From: Micromonospora coerulea
GTDB lineage: Bacteria; Actinomycetota; Actinomycetes; Mycobacteriales; Micromonosporaceae
Direction: 5' to 3'
Length of the DNA stretch: 64,000 nucleotides
Assembly (NCBI RefSeq): GCF_016598485.1
Contig: NZ_JAEMUW010000003.1
Span: 310,001 to 374,000, forward strand
Shown here: piece by piece, positions 34,852 through 45,152 of the stretch
Position numbering within the stretch: position 1 is the first letter of the stretch
How the letters are laid out: every line of letters begins with the position of its first letter
Notes under the pieces: model-generated
Databases searched by the model: none
What the model saw: only the letters and a program-made list of their open reading frames with translations
Told to the model about the DNA's origin: nothing
Program-made: the position numbers and the translations under genes

Positions 34852-35678
34852 GCGCGGGAAGCGGGTCGAGCCGCGCGGCGGGGAACGCAGGCGGCCCGGT
34901 GAGCGTCCCGGCGGTCGAGGTGCGGGAGCTGCGGGTCACCCTGGGCGGCGCGCCGATCCTGGCCGGCGTCGACCTCAGCGTGGCCGTCGGCGAGTGGGTC
35001 ACCGTGATCGGCCCGAACGGCGCCGGCAAGTCGACCCTGTTGCGCGCCGTCGGCGGCCTGCTGTCCGCGCCTGGCGCGGTCTCCCTCTTCGGTACGCCGA
35101 TCCAGTCGCTGCGCCGCCGGGACCGGGCCCGGGTGGTGGCCACCGTGGCCCAGTCCCCGGTGGTGCCGGCCGGCATGTCGGTGCTCGATTACGTGCTGCT
35201 CGGCCGCACCCCGTACATCCCGCCGCTCGGGCGGGAGTCGGCCGCCGACCTGGCCGCCGTGCACGAGGTGCTGGACCGGCTGGACCTCGGCGGGTTCGGA
35301 CGCCGGGAGCTGGCCACCCTCTCCGGCGGCGAGCGGCAGCGGGTGTTCCTGGCCCGGGCGCTGGCCCAGGGCGCCACCCTGCTGCTGCTGGACGAGCCGA
35401 CCAGCGCGCTGGACATCGGCCACCAGCAGGAGGTGCTGGAGCTGGTCGACCAGCTCCGCCGGGAGCACGGCCTCACGGTGCTCGCCACGATGCACGACCT
35501 CTCGGTGGCCGGCGAGTACGCCGACCGGATGGTCCTGCTCGCCGACGGCCGCGTCGCCGCCGTGGGCCCACCCCAGGAGGTGCTCACCGAAACCCTGCTG
35601 GCCCGGCACTACCGCGCCCGCGTCCGGGTGATCCCCGGCGAACACGGCCCCCTCGTCGTCCCCGTCCGCCCCCGCTGA
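34848..35678 (+). CDS. btuD: Vitamin B12 ABC importer ATPase
   Basis: 276-residue ABC ATPase that powers BtuC. Walker A is GPNGAGKST, the signature is LSGGERQRV, Walker B is LLLLDEPTSALD and the H-loop is ATMHDLS. GTG at 34848 lies within GTGA overlapping the btuC stop. The first ~18 residues are Ser/Gly-rich; a GTG start at 34900, beginning VSVPAVEVRELRV, would also be in frame and cannot be excluded. Last gene of the riboswitch-controlled operon. Confidence 0.92.
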   Translation: MSAGSGSSRAAGNAGGPVSVPAVEVRELRVTLGGAPILAGVDLSVAVGEWVTVIGPNGAGKSTLLRAVGGLLSAPGAVSLFGTPIQSLRRRDRARVVATVAQSPVVPAGMSVLDYVLLGRTPYIPPLGRESAADLAAVHEVLDRLDLGGFGRRELATLSGGERQRVFLARALAQGATLLLLDEPTSALDIGHQQEVLELVDQLRREHGLTVLATMHDLSVAGEYADRMVLLADGRVAAVGPPQEVLTETLLARHYRARVRVIPGEHGPLVVPVRPR

Positions 35679-35735
35679 CCCCTCCCGACGCCGCTTCGAC
35701 GAATGACGACTCTTTCCCGGGAAGGAGGGGAGGGA

Positions 35736-36494
35736 TCAGGAGAGGGCGGTGATGGAGAAGAGGGCGCCCTGGGGGTCGCGGAGCGCGGCGGTGCGGCCGG
35801 CGGGGTTGTCGCGGGGCGGGACCAGGATGGTGCCGCCGAGCTCGGCGGCGCGCGCGGCGGTGGCGTCGGCGTCCTCGACGGAGAAGTAGACCGACCAGTA
35901 GGCCGGCAGGTCGGCCGGCAGCTCCGCCAGCGGCGGCATCATGCCGGCCACGACCCGCGCCCCGCAGCGCCAGCCGGTGTAGGTGATCGAGCCCACCTGC
36001 TGGTCCTCCGGCTGCCAACCGAAGACCAGCGCGTAGAACTCCTTCGCCCCCTCCGGGTCGGGGCTGACCAGCTCGTTCCAGCACATCGCCCCGGGCACGT
36101 TGAACAGCTCGGCGCCGCGCATCGCCATCGGCTGCCAGACGCTGAACACCGCACCGGCCGGGTCGGCGAGAACCGCCATCCGGCCCTGGTCCAGGACGTC
36201 GAACGGGGCGACCACGACCTGCCCGCCGGCCGCCTCCACCCGGGTGGCCGCCAGGTCGGCGTCGTCGGTCGCCACGTACGTCGACCAGATCGGCACCTGG
36301 TCCGGGGTGGCGGGCGGACCGGCCCCGGCGACCGCCCGGCCGCCCTTGAGGAAGACGGTGTAGCCGCCCGCCTCCGGCTCCGGGGAGACCCGACCGGTCC
36401 ATCCGAACAGCTGCGGATAGAACCGCTTGGCGTCGGCCAAATCCGGGGTGGCCAGGTCGGCCCAGCAGGGCGTGCCGGGCTCGACGGTGCTCAC
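35736..36494 (-). CDS. Two-domain VOC (glyoxalase-like) protein
   Basis: 252-residue protein made of two vicinal-oxygen-chelate domains, each with the beta-alpha-beta-beta-beta pattern: residues ~5-120 (CWADLATPDLADAKRFYPQLFGW) and ~130-250 (CWNELVSPDPEGAKEFYALVFGW). The duplicated W-x-E/D-L...FY..LFGW signature matches actinobacterial hydroxylase-like VOC proteins of unknown substrate. GTG at 36494 is favoured by GAGAGGGG just upstream. A metalloenzyme or an antibiotic-binding resistance protein are both possible. Transcribed downstream of helD. Confidence 0.82.
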   Translation of the reverse strand: MSTVEPGTPCWADLATPDLADAKRFYPQLFGWTGRVSPEPEAGGYTVFLKGGRAVAGAGPPATPDQVPIWSTYVATDDADLAATRVEAAGGQVVVAPFDVLDQGRMAVLADPAGAVFSVWQPMAMRGAELFNVPGAMCWNELVSPDPEGAKEFYALVFGWQPEDQQVGSITYTGWRCGARVVAGMMPPLAELPADLPAYWSVYFSVEDADATAARAAELGGTILVPPRDNPAGRTAALRDPQGALFSITALS

Positions 36495-36602
36495 GCTGAC
36501 CCCTCTCGGCGGGGACGCGCCCCGACGGCACGCCCTGCCGGCATCGTGGCACCGTCCGCCGCCCGGCGGGCCGGATTCGGTCAAGACGTCGGCGGTGCCG
36601 GG

Positions 36603-38642
36603 TCAGCCGAGCGGCTCCGGCAGTGGCTCGGTGTGCAGCACGGAGAGCCGGGAGACCGCCCGGGTCAGCACCACGTAGAGGCGGTGCAGCCCGCGTGGCT
36701 CCGCCGCCACGATGGCGGCCGGCTCGACGACCACGACGTGGTCGTACTCCAGGCCCTTCACCAGCGTCGCGGGGACCACGGTGACCCGCGCCGCGGTCTC
36801 CACCTCGTCGGCGGTCGCGGTCTGGACCCCGTCGGCGGCGAGCGCCGCGCGGAGCCGGTCCACCGCGTCGTCGGCGGCGATGACGCCGACCGAGCCGTCG
36901 TGCCCGAGCGCCGCCCGCACCTCGGCCACCGTCGCCGCGACCAGGTCGTCCACGGTACGCACGTCGAGCGCGCCGTCGCGGCGCAGCGACTCGGCCGCGG
37001 GTACGTCGACGGCGAGCGCCGGCAGCAGCCGGTTGGCGAACGCGACCACCGCCGCGGGCACCCGGAAGCCGATGCTGAGCGGCACCACCAGCGCGTCCGG
37101 CTTGCCCAGGTGGGCCAGGGACACCCGCCAGTCGGTGGCCGCCCACGGGGCGGTGCCCTGGGCCAGGTCCCCTAGGAGGGTGATCGAACCGTGCTCGCTG
37201 CGCCGGGCGATGGCCCGGCACTGCATCGGGGAGAGGTCCTGCGCCTCGTCGACGACCACGTGCCCGAAGCCGGCGGGCCGCTCGATCAGCCCGGCGGCCT
37301 CGTCGATCAGCACCGCGTCGGCGGTGGTCCATCTCGTCGCCTTCGGGGTGCGCCCCAGCTTCGTCCCGGCCCGCAGCAGGGCCTGCTCGTCGGCGGTGAG
37401 CAGCCCGTCCGCCGCAGCGGCGAGCGCCTCCGGGTCACCGAGCAGGCTGTGCACCAGCCCCTCGGGGCTGAGCGCCGGCCAGACCGCGTCGAGGAAGGCG
37501 CTGACCGGCTTCGCCCGGCCCATCCGGCGCAGCCAGGCGTCGCTCGGTGACTCGGCGCGGCGCGCCTCGGACTGGCGTTGCAGCAGCCCCACCACCCGGG
37601 CCAGGACCCGCTCCCGCCCGGTCGCGTACGGCAGCCCCTCCCCGCGGGTCTCCTCGACCACCCGGTGCAGCGGGTCGACGCCGATCCGCCAGCGGAACGA
37701 GCCGTCCGAAACCATGATCGGCTCGGTCGGCGCGCCGATGTGCCGGTCCACCGCGCGGCGCAGCACCTCGGCCATCCGGATGTCGTGCTTGAGGGTCGCC
37801 ACGGCCGGGTCGTCGACGGCCCGGACCGGTACCCGGGCGATCAGGTCCTCCACGGTGGCCTGCGCGACCTCGACCTCGCCGAGCGCCGGCAGCACCGCCG
37901 CGATGTACGACAGGAAGGCCCGGTTCGGCCCGACGATCAGCACGCCCGAGCGGCGCAGCCGCTCCCGGTGCAGGTAGAGCAGGTACGCGGCCCGGTGCAG
38001 CCCGACGGCCGTCTTGCCGGTGCCCGGCGCCCCCTGGACGCAGATCGAGTCGGCCAGGTCGGCGCGGACCAGCTCGTCCTGCTCGGGCTGGATGGTGGCG
38101 ACGATGTCCCGCATCGGCCCGACGCGCGGGCGCTCGATCTCGGCGGTGAGGATCCGGCTGGCCGTGCCCAGCTCCTCGCCCCGGTCCAGGTGCTCGTCCT
38201 CGAAGCTGGTCAGCGCTCCGGTGCTGAAGCCGAACCGGCGGCGGACGGCGACGCCCTGCGGGTCCCGCGCGCTGGCCCGGTAGAAGGAGCGGGAGATCGG
38301 GGCCCGCCAGTCCAGCACCAGCGGCTCGCCCGCCTCGTCGGTGACGTGCCGCCGCCCGACGTGGTAGTCCCGACCGGCGTGGTCGGGGTCGGCCGCACCG
38401 AAGTCCAGCCGGCCGAAGAAGAGCGGGGTGGTCGGGTCGTCGGCGAGTTCGGCGACTCGCCGGGCCATGTGGCGGCCCAGTTGTTCGGCGGTGTAGGCGT
38501 CCCCGGCGACCTTGTCGCCGGTGGCGAAGAGGGCCTCGGCGCGTTCCCGCATCCGGCGCAGGGCGGCGCGGGAGGTGTCCAGGTGGGTGCGTTCGGCGGT
38601 GAGTTCGTCGTCCAGGGTCTGTTCATGGGCGTGCAGGGTCAT
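36603..38642 (-). CDS. helD: HelD-type RNA polymerase-associated ATPase
   Basis: 679-residue superfamily 1 ATPase. An N-terminal coiled coil (about 5-75) precedes Walker A GAPGTGKTAVGLHRAAYLL, Walker B/DEAQ in VVVDEAQDLSPMQ, and the C-terminal motif LYVVLTRAVSRL. This is the layout of actinobacterial HelD, which inserts into RNA polymerase and releases it from nucleic acid or stalled complexes. The related HelR gives rifamycin tolerance. ATG at 38642 is chosen. The 357-base leader region contains no other gene. UvrD-like DNA helicase is the less likely reading. Confidence 0.85.
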   Translation of the reverse strand: MTLHAHEQTLDDELTAERTHLDTSRAALRRMRERAEALFATGDKVAGDAYTAEQLGRHMARRVAELADDPTTPLFFGRLDFGAADPDHAGRDYHVGRRHVTDEAGEPLVLDWRAPISRSFYRASARDPQGVAVRRRFGFSTGALTSFEDEHLDRGEELGTASRILTAEIERPRVGPMRDIVATIQPEQDELVRADLADSICVQGAPGTGKTAVGLHRAAYLLYLHRERLRRSGVLIVGPNRAFLSYIAAVLPALGEVEVAQATVEDLIARVPVRAVDDPAVATLKHDIRMAEVLRRAVDRHIGAPTEPIMVSDGSFRWRIGVDPLHRVVEETRGEGLPYATGRERVLARVVGLLQRQSEARRAESPSDAWLRRMGRAKPVSAFLDAVWPALSPEGLVHSLLGDPEALAAAADGLLTADEQALLRAGTKLGRTPKATRWTTADAVLIDEAAGLIERPAGFGHVVVDEAQDLSPMQCRAIARRSEHGSITLLGDLAQGTAPWAATDWRVSLAHLGKPDALVVPLSIGFRVPAAVVAFANRLLPALAVDVPAAESLRRDGALDVRTVDDLVAATVAEVRAALGHDGSVGVIAADDAVDRLRAALAADGVQTATADEVETAARVTVVPATLVKGLEYDHVVVVEPAAIVAAEPRGLHRLYVVLTRAVSRLSVLHTEPLPEPLG

Positions 38643-38999
38643 CCACGTACTCCTCGACACGGGAAAAACGCTGCCGCTCGCGTTTCCGACCTGATGGGTC
38701 GGCGCGGGGACGTCCTGTGCGGTGCTACTCACCACGGCCGTCAGGCGGGACAGAGCATGTTACTCCGGCCCCCGCCGGGGGCAACCGGTTTTGCCCAGCT
38801 CAGCACGACGGGTGGTGGACCAGGTCGACGACGTCCCGGCGCTGCTGATCAAGGCTCCAGTCGGTGACCTGCGCCAGGTCCAGGGTGACCGGAGGACGCC
38901 GACCCGGCCGGGGGGCAGATGCCGGCCGAGCCTAGCGGGGCGGCCGGGTGTGGCCCGGCGACGGTGTGCGGTGCCCGCGCGGGGAGGAATCATGGGGGC
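38643..38999. other. Intergenic region between helD and the ArsR-type regulator
   Basis: Holds the divergent promoters. GGGCAA-CCGGTT-TTGCCC (38780-38797) is a perfect 6-bp inverted repeat next to a G/C-rich hairpin GCCCCCG/CGGGGGC; an imperfect GGAAA(AA)CGC/GCGTTTCC dyad lies just upstream of helD. No coding sequence could be supported. Confidence 0.5.
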
Positions 39000-39857
39000 A
39001 TGACCGAGGCGCGCCCCGAGCAGCGCCGGGTGACGATCAGCGACCCGCAGGTGATGCGGGCGCTGGCCCATCCGGCCCGACTCGCGATCATGGAACATCT
39101 CAGTTCGTTGGAGGGCGGGGCGACCGCGACCGAGTGCGCGGAGATCGCCGGGCTCTCGCCGAGCGCGACCAGCTACCACCTGCGGGCGCTGGCGAAGTTC
39201 GGGCTGATCGAGGAGGCACCCAGCCGGGGCGACGCCCGGGAGCGGGTGTGGCGGGCGTTCAGCCCGTCGTACTACGTGGAGTCGGGGCCGGAGGCCGACT
39301 CCGACGCCCGGGCGGCCGAGCTGGCCCTGGTGGACGCGCACCTCGTGCGGGACAGCCAGCGCGCCCGGGACTGGATCAGCCGCGCGCCGGACGAGCCGCG
39401 AGAGTGGTACGAGGCCGCCTGGTTCAGCGACACCCTGCTGCTGCTCACCGCCGGCGAACTCGCCGGGCTCAACGAGGCGATCCAGGAGCTGATGGAGCCC
39501 TACCGGCGGCGCCTGCGGGCGACCGACCCGCCCGAGGGGGCGCGCACGGTGGCCGTGCAGTACCCGGGATCTGCCTCGCCCTCGCGTACGCCGACCAGCC
39601 GGCCCTGGTCATCGCCCTGGTGGCGTTGCTCGCCACCGGTCTCGCGGTCATCCAGCCGGTGCTCGCCGCCCTGGTCCCGGCCATGGTCCGGGCCGACGAC
39701 CTGCCCCGGGCCAGCGCGCTCAACCAGACCGCCGGCACGCTCGGCGCGCTCGCCGGGCCGGCGCTGGCCGGGGTGCTGGTCGGCACCTTCGGCGCCCGCC
39801 TGCCGCTGCTCGTCGACGCCGGCAGCTACCTCGCGCTGGTGGCGGCCGGGCTGCTGA
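39000..39857 (+). pseudogene. ArsR-type winged-helix regulator with an out-of-frame C terminus
   Basis: Residues 1 to about 188 form a good ArsR/HTH_20-type regulator: VMRALAHPARLAIMEHL, then GLSPSATSYHLRALAKFGLIEE and a C-terminal effector region ending at TVAVQY. From about 39564 the frame runs on through DNA that, in another frame, encodes a membrane transporter, giving ~97 meaningless Ser/Pro/Arg-rich residues before the stop at 39857. The DNA-binding part may still work, but the natural end has been lost. ATG at 39000. Confidence 0.72.
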
Positions 39858-40579
39858 TCCGTACCCGCCGGGGTGGCGCGCGGGGGACGGCGCCGGCGGC
39901 TGCCGACGGCGCGTCCGTGCCGCCCACCTGGCGGCTGCGCCAGGATCCGCTGCTGGTCGTGATGGTGGGCAGCCTCGCCGCGGTGGTAGCTGCGGTCGGT
40001 GCGATCAACGTGGTCGAGGTCTTCTTCATCCGGGAGATCCTGGGCAGCTCCACCACCATGTACGGGCTGGTGACCGGCTCGTGGACGCTCGGCATCGTGC
40101 TCGGCGGCTGGCTCTTCGCCCGGCTCGCCCGGCGGCTCACCGACGACGGCGCGCTGCTCGGCGCCGGCCTCGCCCTGCTCGGCGGCTGCTGCCTGGCGGT
40201 ACTGGGCTCGGCGGCGGTGCCCGCCGCGATGCTGCTCGTGCCGATCTGGCTGGCCGGCGGGGTGGCCAACGGCGGGGACAACGTCTTCAACAACCTGCTG
40301 CTGGCCCGCCGCGTCCCCGAGGCGTCCCGGGGCCGGGCGTTCGCCGTGTTCGGCGCCGCGGTCCAGGGCGCCGGGATGGCCGGTTACCTGATCGGTGGCC
40401 TCCTGCTGGAGCTGGCCGCACCCCGACCGCTGGTCGCCGGCGCCGGGGTGGCCGGCCTGCTGGTGGTCGCCGCGGTGGTGGCGCCGGTGCGGCGCGCGGT
40501 CCGCGCCGAGCGGGCGGCCCGGCTGCCTGCCGCCGGTCGGCCGGCTGCGGAGTTGGCCACTCCGGCACCCTCCCGCTGA
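39563..40579 (+). pseudogene. MFS transporter lacking its N-terminal helices
   Basis: About 338 codons of a major facilitator transporter. Sequence starts abruptly inside what should be helix 3/4 (LALAYADQPALVIALVALLATGLAVIQP) and then continues normally to the stop, with TMYGLVTGSWTLGIVLGGWLFARLARR and NGGDNVFNNLLLARRVPEASRGRAFAVFGA in the second half. A whole protein would have ~85 more residues with helices 1-3. The 5' end joins the ArsR-type gene at about 39564 with a frame change, so one deletion probably damaged both genes. Likely an efflux pump once controlled by that regulator. Confidence 0.75.
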
Positions 40580-41464
<885 letters not shown>

Positions 41465-41493
41465 CCGGCCCGCGAGCCTGTCCCCTTGAACGG

Positions 41494-41534
41494 CGACGTG
41501 GCGGCATCCCGGCGACCGGGACACCGCCACGTCG
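41494..41534. terminator. Long bidirectional terminator after mqnA
   Basis: CGACGTGGCGG (41494-41504) pairs with CCGCCACGTCG (41524-41534); inside, TCCCGG-CGA-CCGGGA continues the stem after a 2x2 internal loop. Seventeen pairs in all, between convergent genes. Confidence 0.82.
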
Positions 41535-41551
41535 GCGATCTGGGATGTGGC

Positions 41552-42487
41552 TCAGGTGGCCGGGCGGAGCAGCGCCTCGGTGATCTTCTGGCAGTTCTTC
41601 ATGCCGTACTCGTAGCCCATGTTGATCGGGTAGCGGACCATCACGCCCATCGTCCAGGTGTCACCGATGGCCATGCAGTTGATGTGCATCTCCTGCTCGC
41701 GCTGCCGGTCGATCCAGCCGTTCTTGATGGCGATGGTCTTCTGCTGGGCGGTCGGGAACGCCTTGCGGATGCCGAAGTCGCCCACGCCGCGGACCAGTCG
41801 CATCTCGTTCAGCAGCCACTTCGTCCACTTCGGTCCGGCGGCCCGGCCGTCGGAGATGCAGAGCCCGAGCCGCGCGGTGTCCCGCGGGGACAGCGCGGTC
41901 CGGCTCCAGCCGCCGTCGGCGGCCACCTTGCTGTCGGTGAGCTTGCAGGTGGCGATCAGCCGCTTGATCGAGGCCGACCGGCCGACGCCGTTGTAGAACT
42001 GCTCGGCCCGGGTGTTGTCGCTGTCCCGAATGATCTGGGTGGCGTCGTCGAGTTTGGCGTCGCTCGGGGTCTGCCCGGCCTCGTTGGCCCGGCGCAGGTA
42101 GTCGGCGACGATCCAGGACTTGATCATCGAGGCGGTGGTGCTGGTCTCGCCCATGTTCTTCGAACCGATGATCTTGCCGGTCCGCTTGTCCAGCACGCTC
42201 CAGGCGTACCAGCCCTTGATGTCGAGGTCGAGTTCCTGGGCCTGGAACGGCAGCGGCTCGAGGGAGGGGGACGGCGACGGGGTCGGCTGGGGCCGGTCGC
42301 TGCGGTCGGTGGGCGTGTTGGTGGAACGGCCGGCCGACCCGGCCGGGTGGGCGGCGGTCGCGGGGCGCAGCGGGGAACCGGGGACCAGCCGGAGCGCGAC
42401 GAGCACCAGGCCGACCAGCACGACGGCGACGGCGGCGAACGTCAGCGGGCGCTGGCTACTGCCCGGGCGGCGCCGGTTGCCGGCCAT
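41552..42487 (-). CDS. SxxK serine-hydrolase-fold protein, paralogue B
   Basis: 311-residue membrane-anchored protein. A helix at about residues 14-34 is followed by a Ser/Pro/Thr linker and a domain with the ordered motifs of penicillin-recognising enzymes: S120-M-I-K123, S156-D157-N158 and K255-N256-G257 (KNG where class A beta-lactamases have KTG). It could be a beta-lactamase-like hydrolase, a peptidoglycan peptidase or an inactive binding protein. Three cysteines ([22 protein letters not shown]) are shared with its neighbour. The ATG overlaps the upstream paralogue's stop. Confidence 0.72.
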   Translation of the reverse strand: MAGNRRRPGSSQRPLTFAAVAVVLVGLVLVALRLVPGSPLRPATAAHPAGSAGRSTNTPTDRSDRPQPTPSPSPSLEPLPFQAQELDLDIKGWYAWSVLDKRTGKIIGSKNMGETSTTASMIKSWIVADYLRRANEAGQTPSDAKLDDATQIIRDSDNTRAEQFYNGVGRSASIKRLIATCKLTDSKVAADGGWSRTALSPRDTARLGLCISDGRAAGPKWTKWLLNEMRLVRGVGDFGIRKAFPTAQQKTIAIKNGWIDRQREQEMHINCMAIGDTWTMGVMVRYPINMGYEYGMKNCQKITEALLRPAT

Positions 42488-43437
42488 CAGAGCTTCCCGA
42501 TCGGCTGCTGCGGCACCTTGAGGGCCGCGCCGGGCTGCGGGGTGACGAGCTGGGTGGCGACGCTGGCGCACACCTTCGCGCCGTAGTCGAGGCCGCTCTT
42601 CTGCGGGTAGCGCAGCATCACCGCGAGCGTCCACTTGTCGGTGACGGCGAGGCAGTTGACGTGCCACTGGACGTCCGCCCAGAGCATGGTGAAGCCGTTC
42701 TTGATGCTGACCGGACCCTGCGCCTTGATCTCGTCCGGCAGGCCGTCGATGATGCCCCAGCGGCCACCGCCCTGGGTGGTCTGCTGGTCCTTGACGCCGC
42801 CGCGGACCTTGGTCATCTCGCTGAGGACGAACTTGGTCCACTTCGGCCCGGCGGCCGTGCCGTCACCGATGCAGTCGCCCATCCGGACCGCGTCCCGCGG
42901 CGACATCTGGGTGTACGCCCACTTCGCCCGGGTCGGCTCGATCTTCGTGTCGGTCAGCTTGCACAACTTGATCAGCCGATCCAGGACCGGTCGCCGCCCG
43001 CCGGCGTTGTACAACGACTCGGCGGACTTGTCGTTGCTGTCCCGGATGGCGGTGACGATCTCCTGCTTCCGCTTGGCGCTCAGCGGCTTGTCGCCGAGCT
43101 GGTGCAGGTAGTCGGAGACGATCCATGCCTTGATCATCGACTCGGTCGAGTTGGTCGACGCCATGTTCTTGGCACCGCTGATCTTCCCGCTCTCCCGGTC
43201 CATCAGCGCCCAGGAGAAGAAGGCTCCGTTGAAGTTCACCGCGACCGGCCCGGCGGCCAGGGTGGGCGGGGGCGGTGTGGTGGGGGCGGGCGCGGGCACG
43301 TTCGCCACGCCGCCGCCGATGCCGCCGATGCCGGAGAGGCCGTCGCCGGAGAGGCGGGCGTACGCGGCGGGCACCAGCATGACGCCACCGATGAGGACCG
43401 CCACGATGGCGAGCACCATGGTCACGCGAGGTCGCAT
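42487..43437 (-). CDS. SxxK serine-hydrolase-fold protein, paralogue A
   Basis: 316-residue paralogue of the next gene, with an N-terminal membrane helix or uncleaved signal (about residues 5-27), a Gly/Pro-rich linker and the domain bearing S100-M-I-K103, S134-N135-D136 (order changed from SDN) and K246-N247-G248. Both proteins share [30 protein letters not shown] and AAGPKWTK segments, so they arose by tandem duplication. Overlapping stop/start indicates co-translation. A family name could not be assigned beyond beta-lactamase-related. Confidence 0.72.
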   Translation of the reverse strand: MRPRVTMVLAIVAVLIGGVMLVPAAYARLSGDGLSGIGGIGGGVANVPAPAPTTPPPPTLAAGPVAVNFNGAFFSWALMDRESGKISGAKNMASTNSTESMIKAWIVSDYLHQLGDKPLSAKRKQEIVTAIRDSNDKSAESLYNAGGRRPVLDRLIKLCKLTDTKIEPTRAKWAYTQMSPRDAVRMGDCIGDGTAAGPKWTKFVLSEMTKVRGGVKDQQTTQGGGRWGIIDGLPDEIKAQGPVSIKNGFTMLWADVQWHVNCLAVTDKWTLAVMLRYPQKSGLDYGAKVCASVATQLVTPQPGAALKVPQQPIGKL

Positions 43438-43803
43438 GAGTGGGTGAGCTCCAGATGTCTGGCCGGGGGACCGGCTTTTCCGTATGGGTACGGCCTGATC
43501 GCCGAGGCCGGGGGAGTGGCCGTGAGCTGGTGGCGATCGTCAGCAGCCGATCGGTGTGCCGGGGGAAGTCTACTTCCGGACCCGCTGGACGCCAGAACTC
43601 GACGCCCGGCGACTCGCCGCGAAGGCGGGGCAATGGACCGCTATGCCGCGCTTGGGGGGATTCATCTTCGCGGCGTGATCCAAGTCACAGGTTTGCGCAG
43701 GTCAGCGGCGTTCACCGGAAGCGGTCAACCGGTGACGGAAGGTGTGGCCGGTTTCCTGTTACACCCTCTGGTGTCTTCGGTCGAGAGCTGTAACACTGGC
43801 CTC
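43438..43803. other. Divergent promoter region upstream of paaA
   Basis: 366 bases without a supportable gene. It contains the promoters for the SxxK pair and the paa operon. The paaA-proximal part is less G+C-rich and carries a spaced TGTTACA/TGTAACA repeat (listed separately). An open frame at 43440-43793 has neither ribosome-binding site nor recognisable protein content. Confidence 0.5.
43757..43795. promoter_or_regulatory. Spaced inverted repeat in the paa promoter
   Basis: TGTTACA (43757-43763) and TGTAACA (43789-43795) are perfect inverted copies 32 bases apart, about three helical turns, ending nine bases before the paaA ATG. Candidate for repressor looping or tandem dimer binding. 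Confidence 0.45.
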
Positions 43804-44871
43804 ATGTATGGCAACGACTTCTCCGCGCCGGACGATGCGCCCGGCGGTGGCCTGCTCGGCGAGGTCGAGGCGGCGGAGGTGGCGCTGCGGGAGGCCGCCG
43901 CCCGGGCCCGGCGCGGCGGCCCCGCCCCCGAGGAGGACCTCGAGGCGTACTTCGTGGACGTGATCGACGCCGACCAGAAGATCGAGCCGCGCGACTGGAT
44001 GCCCGAGGCGTACCGCAAGACGCTGATCCGGCAGATCGCCCAGCACGCGCACTCCGAGATCATCGGCATGCAGCCCGAGGGGAACTGGATCAGCCGGGCC
44101 CCCTCGCTCAAGCGCAAGGCCATCCTGCTGGCCAAGGTGCAGGACGAGGCCGGGCACGGTCTCTACCTCTACGCCGCCGCCGAGACCCTCGGCATCAGCC
44201 GTGACGAGCTGGTCGAGCTGCTGCTCAACGGCCGGCAGAAGTACAGCTCGATCTTCAACTACCCGACGCTGACCTGGGCCGACGTGGGCGCGATCGGCTG
44301 GCTGGTGGACGGCGCGGCGATCGTCAACCAGGTCCCGCTCTGCCGCTGCTCCTACGGGCCGTACGCGCGGGCGATGATCAGGGTCTGCAAGGAGGAGTCG
44401 TTCCACCAGCGCCAGGGGTACGAGATCCTGCACACCCTGGCGCACGGCACCCCGGGCCAGAAGGCGATGGCCCAGGACGCGGTCGACCGCTGGTGGTACC
44501 CGTCACTGGCCATGTTCGGCCCGCCGGACGGAGACTCGACGCACTCGGCGCAGTCGATGGCCTGGAAGATCAAGCGGTTCTCCAACGACGAGCTGCGCCA
44601 GCGCTTCGTGGACATGTGCGTGCAGCAGGCCGAGATCCTCGGCCTCACCCTGCCCGACCCGGACCTGCGCTGGAACGACGACCGCCGGGCGTACGACTAC
44701 ACCCAGCCCGACTACGACGAGCTGATGCAGGTGATCAAGGGCAACGGGCCGTGCAACCGGCAGCGGATGGAACACCGCCGCCGCGCCCACGCCGATGGCG
44801 CCTGGGTACGCGAGGCCGCCGCGGCGTACGCCGCCAAGCGGGCAGAGCAGAAGGAGAAGGTCGCGGCATGA
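43804..44871 (+). CDS. paaA: Phenylacetyl-CoA epoxidase catalytic subunit PaaA
   Basis: 355-residue ferritin-like di-iron oxygenase subunit that epoxidises the ring of phenylacetyl-CoA. Iron-ligand segments include [29 protein letters not shown] and [14 protein letters not shown]. It has a ~40-residue Ala/Gly-rich N-terminal extension. ATG at 43804. First gene of paaABCDE with four-base overlaps throughout, giving a stoichiometric complex. Downstream pathway genes (paaG, paaZ, paaF, paaH, paaJ, paaK) are not in the window. Confidence 0.95.
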   Translation: MYGNDFSAPDDAPGGGLLGEVEAAEVALREAAARARRGGPAPEEDLEAYFVDVIDADQKIEPRDWMPEAYRKTLIRQIAQHAHSEIIGMQPEGNWISRAPSLKRKAILLAKVQDEAGHGLYLYAAAETLGISRDELVELLLNGRQKYSSIFNYPTLTWADVGAIGWLVDGAAIVNQVPLCRCSYGPYARAMIRVCKEESFHQRQGYEILHTLAHGTPGQKAMAQDAVDRWWYPSLAMFGPPDGDSTHSAQSMAWKIKRFSNDELRQRFVDMCVQQAEILGLTLPDPDLRWNDDRRAYDYTQPDYDELMQVIKGNGPCNRQRMEHRRRAHADGAWVREAAAAYAAKRAEQKEKVAA

Positions 44872-45152
44872 CGGAGCAGTCGCCTCTGTGGGAGGTCTTC
44901 GTGCGGGCGCGGCGAGGGCTGTCGCACACCCACGTCGGCAGTCTGCACGCCCCCGACGCCGAGCTGGCCCTGCGCAACGCGCGCGACCTCTACACCCGCC
45001 GCCAGGAGGGCGTCTCCATCTGGGTGGTGCCGGCGGGCGCGATCACCGCGTCCAGCCCGGACGAGAAGGACGCCTTCTTCGACCCGGCCGCCGACAAGGT
45101 CTACCGCCACCCCACCTTCTACGAGGTGCCGGACGGGGTGGCCCACCTGTGA
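44868..45152 (+). CDS. paaB: Phenylacetyl-CoA epoxidase subunit PaaB
   Basis: 94-residue small subunit of the epoxidase complex, required for assembly and thought to bridge PaaAC units. The family pattern [23 protein letters not shown] at the N terminus and [18 protein letters not shown] is unmistakable. ATG at 44868 overlaps the paaA stop by four bases. Length equals that of characterised PaaB proteins. No catalytic residues are expected. Confidence 0.95.
   Translation: MTEQSPLWEVFVRARRGLSHTHVGSLHAPDAELALRNARDLYTRRQEGVSIWVVPAGAITASSPDEKDAFFDPAADKVYRHPTFYEVPDGVAHL

Noticed and set aside
32730..35678. Siderophore importer reading of the FecB/FecCD/ATPase genes
   Set aside because: The cobalamin riboswitch directly upstream and lack of iron-related genes make B12 the better substrate.
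38919..38999. Upstream extension of the ArsR-type regulator
   Set aside because: Homology begins at ATG 39000; the extension is low-complexity and its codon pattern differs.
43440..43793. 117-codon open frame upstream of paaA
   Set aside because: No ribosome-binding site, composition unlike real proteins, and it overlaps the promoter dyad.
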